Source: Litoreibacter ascidiaceicola (GTDB lineage Bacteria; Pseudomonadota; Alphaproteobacteria; Rhodobacterales; Rhodobacteraceae). Taken from it: a stretch of 64,000 nt of DNA. Numbering within the stretch: the stretch's first letter is position 1; every line of letters starts with the position of its first letter. A program made the position numbers and the translations under genes. The stretch lies in the NCBI RefSeq assembly GCF_900129235.1, contig NZ_FQUV01000006.1, positions 186,001 through 250,000 on the forward strand, given 5' to 3'. This document shows, piece after piece, positions 20,600 to 30,219 of this stretch. The notes beneath the pieces were generated by a model. That model ran no database searches. It was not told the DNA's origin and worked only from the letters and a program-made list of their open reading frames with translations.

Positions 20600-20869
20600 A
20601 TGCGATTCCTTTTGCCACTTCTGCTCCTGCTTGCCGCCTGTGATGATCAATTCGCAGATCCTGCAGATTTTGACGGGCAACCGCGTTGTGGCGCGGAGGC
20701 CTATTACAGCTTGCTTGGTAAAAAGGCGTCGGCATTGGACAACGTGGATTTGCCCAAATCTTCGCGGGTTCTGCGCCCTGATGACGTTATCACCATGGAT
20801 TTCAGCCCCGATCGGTTAACCATTGATATCGATAGGTCCGGTTTGATTTCCAGCGTAACCTGCCGCTAG
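20600..20869 (+). CDS. peptidase inhibitor I78-like lipoprotein
   Basis: 89 residues. The lipoprotein signal [14 protein letters not shown] (Cys14) is followed by Asp at +2, which in E. coli would favour inner-membrane retention. The mature part fits the I78 inhibitor family: [17 protein letters not shown], then [15 protein letters not shown] and a terminal SSVTC. The family may inhibit serine peptidases, but most bacterial members are untested. A GTG one codon upstream is an alternative start. The gene is divergent from adhI and 56 bp before mtgA. Confidence 0.75.
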   Translation: MRFLLPLLLLLAACDDQFADPADFDGQPRCGAEAYYSLLGKKASALDNVDLPKSSRVLRPDDVITMDFSPDRLTIDIDRSGLISSVTCR

Positions 20870-20925
20870 CGATCCCTCACACGTCAGACCTTTGACCGCA
20901 CCCGCAATAGGGGTAGAACATCGAT

Positions 20926-21693
20926 ATGGCAAAGGCAGTAAAGAAACCCCAGAAACGGGCTAAACCAGCTTCGAAAATCAGGCAGGAAAAACCCAAACGC
21001 TCCATTTTCTGGTGGATTGGCGTGGTGCCTTATCTGGCGGTACGTTGGGGATGGCGCTTGGTGATTGCGGTAGCACTGTTCATTTTCACTGTCGTGGTGC
21101 TTTACGCATTCGTGAATCCCCCTACGACCGCCTATATTTTCTCTGAAAACTGGCGGCTGGAGGATACAAGGCGCGACTGGCGCGATTTCGAAACCATCTC
21201 GCCGCATATGGCACATGCAATTGTGGCTGCCGAAGATGCAAACTTTTGCAATCACTGGGGTTTCGACATGGCCGCGATCCGCGATGCGCTAGAAGATGGT
21301 GGTGGACGCGGTGCATCGACCATTTCGCAGCAGACCGTAAAGAACGTATTTCTCTGGCACGGGCGGAACTGGACGCGAAAGGCACTCGAGGCTGCGATCA
21401 CACCAGTGGTTGAGACGATTTGGACCAAGCGTCGCATCTTGGAAGTCTACATGAATGTCGCAGAGTTCGATGAAGGTGTGTTCGGCGTCGGTGCCGCAGC
21501 ACCTTGGTACTTTGGCGTCGACGCCAAGGATTTGACTATGCGCCAAGCCTCTTTGCTTGCTGCGATATTGCCAAATCCGAAGGGGCGCTCGGCAAAAAGG
21601 CCGTCCGCATACATTCAAAAACGTGCGCGATCTATCGCTGCCGGGGCGGCTACGATCCGCGCTGACGGGCGCAATCAGTGTTTCGAAGGTTGA
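20926..21693 (+). CDS. mtgA: monofunctional peptidoglycan glycosyltransferase
   Basis: 255 residues. The N-terminus is a basic tail followed by one membrane anchor (about 43-65), placing the GT51 domain in the periplasm. GT51 motifs are EDANFCNHWGFD (catalytic Glu) and RGASTISQQTVKN, then KRRILEVYMNVAEF. It polymerises lipid II into glycan strands without transpeptidase activity. Two L,D-transpeptidases and PBP1C lie within 17 kb. Confidence 0.93.
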   Translation: MAKAVKKPQKRAKPASKIRQEKPKRSIFWWIGVVPYLAVRWGWRLVIAVALFIFTVVVLYAFVNPPTTAYIFSENWRLEDTRRDWRDFETISPHMAHAIVAAEDANFCNHWGFDMAAIRDALEDGGGRGASTISQQTVKNVFLWHGRNWTRKALEAAITPVVETIWTKRRILEVYMNVAEFDEGVFGVGAAAPWYFGVDAKDLTMRQASLLAAILPNPKGRSAKRPSAYIQKRARSIAAGAATIRADGRNQCFEG

Positions 21694-21750
21694 AAAACCT
21701 TTCCAACATTGCCATGACAAACAGACTGAATTCTCTCATTGGATAATGTG

Positions 21751-22416
21751 ATGAACCGCCTTTACCACGCTCCGCTCTCTCCGTTTTGCCGCAAGGTGCG
21801 CCTTGTTTTGGCTGAAAAGAAGGTTGAGGTTGAGCTGGTTGAGGAGCGTTACTGGGAGCAAAGCGCCGACTTCATGCAGCGCAACCCCGCAGGTAAGGTG
21901 CCTATCCTGAAGATCGACAGCCAGACCTTGAGCGAAAGTCAGGCCATCTGCGAGTATCTGGAGGAAGTCATTCCAGAGCCGGCCCTGCTTCCCAAGAAGC
22001 CGGAAGATCGCGCGGAGGTGCGTCGACTTGTGTTTTGGTTTGACGACAAGTTTCACCAAGAGGTCACATCGAAGCTTCTATACGAGCGGGTCAACAAAAA
22101 GATCATGGGGCAAGGATACCCTGAAAGCCGGAACGTGAAGCTGGGCGCGCAAAAGATCAAATACCACATCGACTATATGGGCTGGCTGCTGGATCAACGC
22201 CGTTGGTTGGGGGGCGATCAGCTCAGCTTGGCAGATTTCACCGCCGCCGCCCATTTCTCATGCCTCGATTACATTCGTGACGTGGACTGGAACAGGAATG
22301 CTAACGTCAAGGACTGGTATGCGAAGATAAAATCTCGCCCCGCCTTCCGGTCCATCCTTGCGGATCAGGTGCCGGGCTTCATCCAGCCGCCGCACTATGC
22401 GGATCTGGATTTTTGA
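21751..22416 (+). CDS. glutathione S-transferase family protein
   Basis: 221 residues. Thioredoxin-like N-terminal domain ([19 protein letters not shown], with SPFC at the active-site position) and a helical C-terminal domain ([18 protein letters not shown]). A TTG 12 bp upstream is also in frame. Substrate unknown; cytoplasmic. The stop overlaps the start of queG, so these are probably co-transcribed. Confidence 0.87.
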   Translation: MNRLYHAPLSPFCRKVRLVLAEKKVEVELVEERYWEQSADFMQRNPAGKVPILKIDSQTLSESQAICEYLEEVIPEPALLPKKPEDRAEVRRLVFWFDDKFHQEVTSKLLYERVNKKIMGQGYPESRNVKLGAQKIKYHIDYMGWLLDQRRWLGGDQLSLADFTAAAHFSCLDYIRDVDWNRNANVKDWYAKIKSRPAFRSILADQVPGFIQPPHYADLDF

Positions 22417-23441
22417 GTTTAAAGGACCGGCTGAAGCAGCAAGCTCTGGCGGAAGGATTCGCGAAAATGGGTATCTGCACACCAGATGCCATTCCTCAAG
22501 CGCCGGATCGTCTAAGCAGCTATGTTGACGAAGGACGCCACGGCCAAATGGGGTGGATGGCCGAGCGCATGACATGGCGGGGTGATCCATCCGCGCTTTG
22601 GCCCGAGGCCCGCTCGGTTATCATGCTCGCTGAGGTGTACTCGCCCGATCACGACCCGCTGGAAACGCTGAAGCTACGCGACCGCGCGGCGGTGTCGGTT
22701 TATGCGCAGAACCGCGACTATCACGACATCGTAAAAAAACGCCTGAAGCGCGTTGGTCGCTGGTTGATAGATCAGGCCGAAGGGGTCGAGATCAAAGTTT
22801 TCGTGGATACCGCACCCGTTATGGAAAAGCCGTTGGCACAGGCGGCTGGACTGGGCTGGCAAGGGAAACACACGAATGTCCTGTCCCGTGATCTGGGCAA
22901 CTGGTTCTTTATTGGTGCGATCTTCACCACCGTGGAGTTAGAGCCTGATCAGGCCCAAACAGACAATTGTGGCACTTGCCGCGCCTGCTTGGACATTTGC
23001 CCGACCGACGCGTTTCCCGCTGCGTTCCAGTTGGATGCACGGCGTTGCATCTCTTATCTGACAATCGAGCACAAAGGACCGATCGACGAAGAATTGCGCG
23101 GCAAGCTTGGAAACCGCATCTACGGCTGCGATGATTGCCTTGCGGTTTGCCCTTGGAACAAGTTTGCTAAAGACGCGACGGAGCTGCGCTATGCTGCACG
23201 TGACGATCTGCGCGCGCCAGCGCTCTCGGAATTGGTGGCCCTAGATGATGCAGCCTTCCGTGCGAAGTTTTCCGGCTCGCCAATCAAACGAATTGGGCGG
23301 GACCGTTTCATCCGCAACGTGCTGTATGCCATCGGGAACTCCGAAAACGCGGAATTGGTTAATTCAGCACGCGCTCATATTCATGATTCAGACCCTACCA
23401 TTGCCGACGCCGCGCGTTGGGCAGTTAAAAGGTTGAGCTGA
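22413..23441 (+). CDS. queG: epoxyqueuosine reductase
   Basis: 342 residues from a TTG that overlaps the GST stop (TTGA). It reduces epoxyqueuosine to queuosine in tRNA using a cobalamin and two 4Fe-4S clusters. The cluster cysteines are seen in [16 protein letters not shown] and [13 protein letters not shown]; the cobalamin-binding N-terminal part includes [10 protein letters not shown]. The stop overlaps the next ATG by one base. Confidence 0.94.
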   Translation: MSLKDRLKQQALAEGFAKMGICTPDAIPQAPDRLSSYVDEGRHGQMGWMAERMTWRGDPSALWPEARSVIMLAEVYSPDHDPLETLKLRDRAAVSVYAQNRDYHDIVKKRLKRVGRWLIDQAEGVEIKVFVDTAPVMEKPLAQAAGLGWQGKHTNVLSRDLGNWFFIGAIFTTVELEPDQAQTDNCGTCRACLDICPTDAFPAAFQLDARRCISYLTIEHKGPIDEELRGKLGNRIYGCDDCLAVCPWNKFAKDATELRYAARDDLRAPALSELVALDDAAFRAKFSGSPIKRIGRDRFIRNVLYAIGNSENAELVNSARAHIHDSDPTIADAARWAVKRLS

Positions 23442-24304
23442 TGCCGCATCTTTTAAGCTTTGGACACGGGTATTCCGCTCAGGCGTTGTCGAGGATTTTG
23501 CTTGATCAAGGCTGGACCGTCACAGGAACCACTCGATCTCGGGAAAAGGTGGAAAGCTTGAAGCAGGACGGCGTGCAGGCCGTTATTTGGCCGTCCACGG
23601 GCATGGACTCACATTTGGCCAGAGCGACACATTTGCTTGTATCGGCTGGGCCAGACGAGCGCGGTGATCCGGTTTTGAACGAGCTTCGTTCGCAAATCTC
23701 GAAGGTCGCCGACAAGCTGGAATGGGTTGGCTACTTGTCGACGACGGGCGTCTACGGTGACCACAATGGAGGCTGGGTGGATGAGTCGACTCCCCTCACC
23801 CCTTCAACTCGACGCGGAAAGCGGCGGGTCGAGGCCGAAGCTGCATGGCAAGATCTGGCATCCGAAACGGGTCTGCCGCTTCATATTTTCCGTTTAGCGG
23901 GCATTTACGGGCCGGGCCGTGGGCCGTTTTCAAAGGTTCGGAACGGGACGGCGCGGCGCATAATCAAAGATGGTCAGGTCTTCAGCCGCATCCATGTCGA
24001 CGATATTGCGCAAGTTCTGGAAGCGTCGATCCGGCGTCCCAACGCCGGTGCGATCTACAACCTCTGCGATGATGATGCGGCTCCTCCACAAGACGTGATC
24101 GGGTATGCAGCCAAGCTGTTGGGGATGCCATTGCCAGAGGCGGTCGACTTCGAATCCGCAGACATGACCCCAATGGCGCGAAGCTTCTATGCCGAATCGA
24201 AACGCGTGCGTAACGATCGCATCAAGGATGAGCTGGGGGTGACTTTGCGCTATCCAGACTACCGTAGTGGACTTCAGGCGCTACTTGCCGCCGAAAACAC
24301 ATAG
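23441..24304 (+). CDS. SDR-type NAD(P)-binding epimerase-like protein
   Basis: 287 residues, YeeZ-like extended short-chain dehydrogenase fold. The dinucleotide motif is unusual (FGHGYSAQAL rather than GxxGxxG). STTGVYGDH and RLAGIYGPGRGPF are typical of epimerases. The usual YxxxK catalytic pair is not evident: RRGKRRVEAE occupies its place, so it may bind NAD(P) without classical SDR catalysis. Coupled to queG by 1 bp. Confidence 0.8.
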   Translation: MPHLLSFGHGYSAQALSRILLDQGWTVTGTTRSREKVESLKQDGVQAVIWPSTGMDSHLARATHLLVSAGPDERGDPVLNELRSQISKVADKLEWVGYLSTTGVYGDHNGGWVDESTPLTPSTRRGKRRVEAEAAWQDLASETGLPLHIFRLAGIYGPGRGPFSKVRNGTARRIIKDGQVFSRIHVDDIAQVLEASIRRPNAGAIYNLCDDDAAPPQDVIGYAAKLLGMPLPEAVDFESADMTPMARSFYAESKRVRNDRIKDELGVTLRYPDYRSGLQALLAAENT

Positions 24305-24381
24305 GCGTGACGGTGAATTTAGTGGATTCCTGCGGGATCGATTTTTGGTTATAGTCTCCAAAAACTGGGATGGTAGCTCAT

Positions 24382-24879
24382 ATGCGTTTTGTGGTTTTGC
24401 GCGGTCTTTTATTGGCCTCTTTGTTGGTGTTGTCGGCATGCTCGTCAAAATTTATCACTTATAATGGCCCTGAGGTAACGAAGGTCGAAATCCATAAGGG
24501 TCAGAGATTGCTGAAGGTTTTCCACGGAAACCGTGTCCTTAAAACCTTCGATGTTGATCTGGGGTTTGGTGCTCTGGGCCACAAGCAGTTTGAAGGCGAC
24601 GGGCGCACACCCGAAGGGCGCTACACCATTGATCGACGCAATCCGAACAGCTCGTTTTACCTGTCATTGGGGATATCTTACCCGAATGAAGCGGATCGTG
24701 CCTATGCCCGCACCATTGGCAAATCGCCCGGAGGCGATATTTTCATCCACGGCCAGCCCAACCTGAAAGGTAAACGCGGTCCGGACTGGACTGCGGGCTG
24801 TATCGCTATCAGAAATGGCGAAATGAGACTGCTTTATGCGATGGTGAAGAACGGAACGGTTATCGACATATTCCCGTAA
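24382..24879 (+). CDS. L,D-transpeptidase (YkuD) lipoprotein
   Basis: 165 residues. Lipoprotein signal MRFVVLRGLLLASLLVLSAC (Cys20). The YkuD domain carries FIHGQP and TAGCIAIRN with the catalytic Cys, so it should make or remodel 3-3 cross-links or attach proteins to peptidoglycan. An in-frame ATG 12 bp upstream is possible, but the chosen one gives a cleaner signal. It converges on the CAP lipoprotein gene. Confidence 0.88.
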   Translation: MRFVVLRGLLLASLLVLSACSSKFITYNGPEVTKVEIHKGQRLLKVFHGNRVLKTFDVDLGFGALGHKQFEGDGRTPEGRYTIDRRNPNSSFYLSLGISYPNEADRAYARTIGKSPGGDIFIHGQPNLKGKRGPDWTAGCIAIRNGEMRLLYAMVKNGTVIDIFP

Positions 24880-24880
24880 G

Positions 24881-24900
24881 CGGGCAGCCTTAGCTGCCCG
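24881..24900. terminator. perfect hairpin between convergent genes
   Basis: CGGGCAGC, loop CTTA, GCTGCCCG: an 8-bp perfect stem 1 bp after the L,D-transpeptidase stop, covering the last codons of the CAP gene on the other strand. T-runs are poor on both sides, so it may be a weak bidirectional terminator. Confidence 0.4.
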
Positions 24901-25399
24901 TTACCATCGTCCACCAGATTTTTCCGCTAGGCTCTTGGAACCACGAGAAGCCCATCTTGCGGGCGCGTGGTGACAAGATAACATCGCGGGTTGCAGGTGT
25001 TTCCATCCAGGCTGCTACAGTCTCGGACTCGTTTTCGTAGGATTCAGAGATATTTTCCCCGACCATTTCACCCTCATACCCAGTGCGGGCAACACGATCG
25101 AGCGGTGAAGAGCCATCAGAGCCAAAGTGCCAAGGGCGGTTCTGAACAGACATGTCGCGCGAATGCGTCGCAGCCGCTGCGGTCAGTTTGCTATCAAGCT
25201 CCAAAGAGCCTTTGCCCGCCGCGACGCGCAACGCGTTGACGGAATCGAGCACACGGAACTGAATTGCCGCGGTGTCTTTAGTCTTGATTCGGTAAACGCG
25301 TGGAAGCGGTTTGCCATCCGGGCCGACTGTCGGTGCAGTGGGCGTACACGCCGAGAGCGCGAAGAACGCGGAGATCAGGATGAGGATCAGTCTTGCCAT
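24890..25399 (-). CDS. CAP/SCP-domain lipoprotein
   Basis: 169 residues. Lipoprotein signal MARLILILISAFFALSAC (Cys18). The CAP domain follows: VNALRVAAG near residue 55, LTAAAATHSRDM, WHFGSDGSSPLDRVARTGY and VGENISES, with the His and Glu positions that bind metal in the family. Role unknown; bacterial CAP proteins are envelope or spore-coat associated. Located among peptidoglycan-modifying genes. Confidence 0.87.
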   Translation of the reverse strand: MARLILILISAFFALSACTPTAPTVGPDGKPLPRVYRIKTKDTAAIQFRVLDSVNALRVAAGKGSLELDSKLTAAAATHSRDMSVQNRPWHFGSDGSSPLDRVARTGYEGEMVGENISESYENESETVAAWMETPATRDVILSPRARKMGFSWFQEPSGKIWWTMVTGS

Positions 25400-25558
25400 A
25401 CCATTTATTCCTTAGAATTTTGCCAATGCTTAAACTGAACCGTGAGACTGATCAAACACGGTGGTGAAAAATGGCCGATCACATCATTGTTTGATTTGTG
25501 ATTGAGGCATTCTCGCCATATTAAGGGGGTGAAGACTTACTCGAGGAGGGTATGTTCC

Positions 25559-26161
25559 ATGAGCAAACAGAATTTAATTGGCGTGAACCGCCGCCACTTC
25601 CTACTTAGCGCTGGTGCCGCCGCTAGCAGCCTTGCGGTCCCCGCGTTCGCGCAAAATGGCGCGGATACGACGGAGAATGAGCGGGATCTGACTGAAGTCG
25701 TGCGCCGCAATATGTCAAGCTTCCGGTCGCTGACCTGGCAGCCCCATTTCAGCAACCTTCGCAATGGTGCGATTCTTGTGGATATTGATAGTCGCGCCCT
25801 TCACATGTGGACTGAAGACGGGAATTATAGCTTATATCCTTCGTCGGTTCCGCTTTCAGAAGACCTAACCCGACGCGGTCGCACCAGTATTGTGCGTAAG
25901 GTTGACGGCCCAACTTGGAGCCCGACCCCTGCGATGAAAAAGCGTAACCCCGAATGGCCCGACTTTGTGCCAGCGGGCCCGGATAATCCGTTGGGGACGC
26001 ATGCGCTGTATCTTGGTTGGACCTATTACCGCATTCACGGGACGCACGACACGCGCAAAATCGGGCGTCGTTCGTCGAACGGATGCATCGGTTTGTTCAA
26101 CGAACACATCGCCGAGGTATTCGCCAAAGCGAAAGTGGGCACACAAGTGTTGCTAATTTGA
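25559..26161 (+). CDS. L,D-transpeptidase with Tat signal
   Basis: 200 residues. The N-terminus has a twin-arginine motif (NRRHFLLSAG) and a cut site after PAFA. The YkuD domain ends with YRIHGTHDTRK and SSNGCIGLFN, with the catalytic His and Cys intact; this is the ErfK/YcfS/YnhG type. The start follows a strong GAGGAGGG ribosome site by 8 bp. It is the second L,D-transpeptidase within 2 kb, but it is exported by Tat rather than lipidated. Confidence 0.9.
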   Translation: MSKQNLIGVNRRHFLLSAGAAASSLAVPAFAQNGADTTENERDLTEVVRRNMSSFRSLTWQPHFSNLRNGAILVDIDSRALHMWTEDGNYSLYPSSVPLSEDLTRRGRTSIVRKVDGPTWSPTPAMKKRNPEWPDFVPAGPDNPLGTHALYLGWTYYRIHGTHDTRKIGRRSSNGCIGLFNEHIAEVFAKAKVGTQVLLI

Positions 26162-26203
26162 CGACATTCTGAATAGTTGAATCTGACCTGATGGGTCGGG
26201 GCA

Positions 26204-26233
26204 TTGTATTAACCTCTCAACCTTGGTTATAGA
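26204..26233 (+). promoter_or_regulatory. possible promoter of the 59-aa gene
   Basis: TTGTAT (26204-26209) and TATAGA (26228-26233) are 18 bp apart, giving a leader of about 80 bases before the ATG at 26318. Matches are partial. Confidence 0.35.
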
Positions 26234-26317
26234 ATGTCACGAGATACTGTCTTGGGTGCCTGTGGATGGACCGGATAGTCTGGTTCCAGCGGGCGTGTCT
26301 TGGAAGGATAAATTGAG

Positions 26318-26497
26318 ATGAAAAAAATCGTACTTGCAGCAGTTTTCACTGCAGCCGCTTCTTCTGCTTTCGCTGGTGGTCTTTCCGACCCAATCATCGA
26401 AGAGCCTGTAATCGTTGAAGAAACTTCTTCTTCGGCTGGTGGCATTCTGATTCCACTGTTGTTCCTGGTTCTGGCTGCTGCCGCTGCTTCTTCCTAA
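26318..26497 (+). CDS. 59-aa exported protein with C-terminal hydrophobic helix
   Basis: 59 residues, not assigned to any family I know with certainty. Signal peptide MKKIVLAAVFTAAASSAFA, then an acidic stretch (SDPIIEEPVIVEETSSSAGG), then a 15-20 residue hydrophobic segment (ILIPLLFLVLAAAAASS) to the C-terminus. It may be anchored in the inner membrane with a short acidic periplasmic loop. Codons look like those of a well-expressed gene. It has its own candidate promoter and a terminator, so it is a stand-alone unit. Confidence 0.7.
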   Translation: MKKIVLAAVFTAAASSAFAGGLSDPIIEEPVIVEETSSSAGGILIPLLFLVLAAAAASS

Positions 26498-26524
26498 GCG
26501 CACGCTAAACCAACTGTTTGAAGG

Positions 26525-26550
26525 GGCGTCCGAGCAATCGGGCGCCTTTT
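26525..26550 (+). terminator. intrinsic terminator of the 59-aa gene
   Basis: Stem GGCGTCCGA / TCGGGCGCC (one G-T pair), loop GCAA, followed by TTTT. It lies 28 bp after the stop and before the convergent rlmN gene. Confidence 0.75.
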
Positions 26551-26573
26551 CTACGTTCAGGATGTAAGTTTTC

Positions 26574-27767
<1,194 letters not shown>

Positions 27768-27809
27768 CAGAGCCTCACAGAGAGCAGGAAGACCGCCGAA
27801 TACACCAAA

Positions 27810-28427
27810 TTAGTGCAAAGGGAAACCAGCCACATGCTGTGGATGGGTGACCTGCGGGCGTACAAGACTGCAGGCAAGCCGTGCTTCTTCTCCGGAAAGG
27901 GCGGGCCGGTTGGACGAGCGATCGCTCGGGCCCAAGTCTACTGCCAGATTCCCGCAATAGAGCAGATGGCTCTGAAGGAACCCCAAGGAGACATAGGTTA
28001 CGCCTCGCAATCCTTCGACTTGGCGAACCCCGTCTATGTGCAACATATCTTTGGCGGAAATCAGAACTTCCCGCGCTGAAAACAGCATGTCGAACATTTG
28101 GTGCCGCAGTGCAATTCGCTGAGTGGGTGCAAGAAACAAGTCCGCGCTTGGGCGATCACCACCGAATATACCTGAAGGTATGCGGATCGGGGATTTCTCA
28201 GGCTTCGCAGTCAAGTCCACGTCCCTGAAGGCAATGCACTTGATGGTTTGCATACCAAGGTCTTTGGTCAATATGCGGTCGCCGGATTTTAAGTCCTCGA
28301 CAAAGCGTTCCCCGGTGCTGGTCATGACGGGCGTTCCCACGCTCAACCCCGCGGGGGAAAGGCGGACGGCGACCGGCTTCTTTTCAACGGGAAGACGGAT
28401 GGATGTAGTACTGGTGTGGATTGTCAT
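27810..28427 (-). CDS. Hint-domain protein lacking the usual catalytic residues
   Basis: 205 residues. The segment SVGTPVMTSTGERFVEDLKS followed by GDRILTKD aligns with the Hint_2 family common in Rhodobacteraceae, and FSAREVLISAKDMLHIDG matches its middle part. The residue at the usual Cys/Ser nucleophile position is Gly27, and the family's S-P-Q-H-R motif reads APTQR, so the His is also lost. It probably cannot self-process. There is no signal peptide or passenger domain, so a structural or regulatory role is possible; function unknown. It is on the same strand as rlmN and ialB but separated from them by 42 and 95 bp. Confidence 0.75.
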   Translation of the reverse strand: MTIHTSTTSIRLPVEKKPVAVRLSPAGLSVGTPVMTSTGERFVEDLKSGDRILTKDLGMQTIKCIAFRDVDLTAKPEKSPIRIPSGIFGGDRPSADLFLAPTQRIALRHQMFDMLFSAREVLISAKDMLHIDGVRQVEGLRGVTYVSLGFLQSHLLYCGNLAVDLGPSDRSSNRPALSGEEARLACSLVRPQVTHPQHVAGFPLH

Positions 28428-28522
28428 TTGATGCTGCCTGTTGGCCGGTTGTCCCGGTCTTAGAGTTAGCGAGTTAAGGAACCTTGGCAGCCGATCCCTT
28501 AACCCTGAAAAATTTGACTAAA

Positions 28523-29053
28523 TTACCCGCCGCAACGCTTCGCGGCATCCTCCAGCGCGGCGGTGAAGCCGAGCAGTGAGAACGAATCTTTCGTTGTCGT
28601 GCCGCGTTTCGACACACCGGTGATGACAGCGTCTGCACCGCGTTTCATGGCAGAGATGATCTTGTTGTCATCCGCAGGGGTCGGCGCCCAAGCAGTTTCA
28701 CCGCTGGTGAACAACTCATACTCGCTGTCGCCGATTTTCAGGCTGACAGTTGCACCGTCCGGGTAGGGGTAGCCACCGGTGAAGGAAACTTCGCCCAGCT
28801 TTCCGGCACCGGGCCAATAGCTCACGAACATAAGCGTGTCGCCGCGGGTCACAGCCACAACGCGGCCACCCTTGGTGTTCACGACTTCCTTAGGGCTGGA
28901 TACGATCCAACACTGCGTCGGGTTGTCCTCGACAAACACGCTCCAGTCCGTTTTGGACGCAACGCGATTTGTGGATTGCTCCTGAGCGGAAAGGGGGCCA
29001 GTGGCCAGAATAAGGGCCGCGCTTACGGCCATGCTTTGCAGCACTTTTTTCAT
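28523..29053 (-). CDS. invasion-associated locus B (IalB)-family protein
   Basis: 176 residues. Signal peptide MKKVLQSMAVSAALILATGPLSA, then an IalB domain (KTDWSVFVEDNPTQCW, with a second cysteine at the C-terminus in KRCGG). IalB proteins are periplasmic and common in non-pathogenic alphaproteobacteria; their function is undefined despite the name. A GTG 9 bp upstream is an alternative start. The gene is divergent from the asparaginase gene. Confidence 0.85.
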   Translation of the reverse strand: MKKVLQSMAVSAALILATGPLSAQEQSTNRVASKTDWSVFVEDNPTQCWIVSSPKEVVNTKGGRVVAVTRGDTLMFVSYWPGAGKLGEVSFTGGYPYPDGATVSLKIGDSEYELFTSGETAWAPTPADDNKIISAMKRGADAVITGVSKRGTTTKDSFSLLGFTAALEDAAKRCGG

Positions 29054-29220
29054 GTATCTCACAGCTCCAGCTGTTTCTGCCTCTTGTGTGCTGAACGACC
29101 CTTAACGGATTCAACTTGTGCCAGCACAGCATATTATTATCTCGATTGCCAAACGATAGCCCAGAATGCATGTGTTGGGGAAGCCCAATTGGCGGATTTT
29201 CGCTTTAGAAGGAGGCGTCT

Positions 29221-30219
29221 ATGACACAACCGATCCCGATGGTCGAAATCTGGCGGGGCGACCTGCTTGAATCACAACATCTGGGCCATGCGGTCGTGTG
29301 CGACTCCAGTGGAAACGTGGTCGAAGCATGGGGTGATGACGAAAAGGTGATCTATCCGCGTTCGTCGTGCAAGATGTTGCAGGCCTTACCTTTGATCGAA
29401 AGCGGTGCCGCTGACGCATACGGATTGACGCCGGAGCAATTGGCACTGTCTTGCGCGTCTCACAAAGGGGCCGCGATTCACACCGACCGAGTGCAGGTTT
29501 GGTTGGATACCCTCGGCCTACAGGTTTCGGATTTCCGCTGCGGCCCGCAAAAACCGTCTGACAAAGATGCGCACGAGGCGCTGATCCGTGCCGGCAAGCA
29601 GCCATGCCAAATTCACAACAATTGTTCCGGCAAGCACAGCGGGTTTCTAACACTCAACAAGCATCTTGGTGCAGGTCAGGACTACGTGGAGGTTGATCAT
29701 CCCGTTCAACGCGCGGCCCGCGCAGCCTTCGAGGAAATGACTGGAGAGACGGCCGAGTTTTACGGGATCGACGGGTGCTCCGCGCCGAATTTTTCGACAA
29801 CGGTGTCAGGTCTGGCGCGGGCGATGGCCCGAATGGCCAAGCCGACCGGATCAGATGCGCGCGCAAAGGCGTCGACCCGCTTGGTTGACGCGATGCGGGC
29901 CCATCCCGATCTGGTCGCAGGTGAAGGGCGTGCTTGCACCGAACTGATGCGGGCGATGGACGGTAAGGTTGCGATCAAAACGGGTGCAGAGGCGGTTTTC
30001 GTCGCGATCCTGCCTGAACAAGGCCTAGGCATGGCGTTGAAAATCGTCGATGGCGGGACGAGAGCCGCCGAGGCCGCAATCGCAGGGCTTTTGGTGAAGT
30101 ACGGGGCTCTCGATGCAAATCATCCAATGGCCAAGAAGCGGCTGCATGGTCCAATTACGAACTGGAACGGACTGATCACAGGCCACATGCGCCTAAGCCC
30201 GGGCTTTATTCAGCTTTGA
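29221..30219 (+). CDS. L-asparaginase II-type amidohydrolase
   Basis: 332 residues, belonging to the thermolabile asparaginase II family known from Rhizobium etli. Motifs are YPRSSCKMLQALP (Ser and Lys of the proposed catalytic pair), LSCASHKG and NNCSGKHSGFL. It hydrolyses asparagine to aspartate and ammonia. No signal peptide is visible. The ribosome site GGAGG lies just before the ATG. Its end overlaps the convergent histidine kinase by 10 bp. Confidence 0.9.
   Translation: MTQPIPMVEIWRGDLLESQHLGHAVVCDSSGNVVEAWGDDEKVIYPRSSCKMLQALPLIESGAADAYGLTPEQLALSCASHKGAAIHTDRVQVWLDTLGLQVSDFRCGPQKPSDKDAHEALIRAGKQPCQIHNNCSGKHSGFLTLNKHLGAGQDYVEVDHPVQRAARAAFEEMTGETAEFYGIDGCSAPNFSTTVSGLARAMARMAKPTGSDARAKASTRLVDAMRAHPDLVAGEGRACTELMRAMDGKVAIKTGAEAVFVAILPEQGLGMALKIVDGGTRAAEAAIAGLLVKYGALDANHPMAKKRLHGPITNWNGLITGHMRLSPGFIQL

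Noticed and set aside
21686-21701. AAGGTT-GAAA-AACCTT hairpin at the end of mtgA
   Set aside because: A 6-bp stem without a T-run, overlapping the stop codon; too weak to call a terminator.
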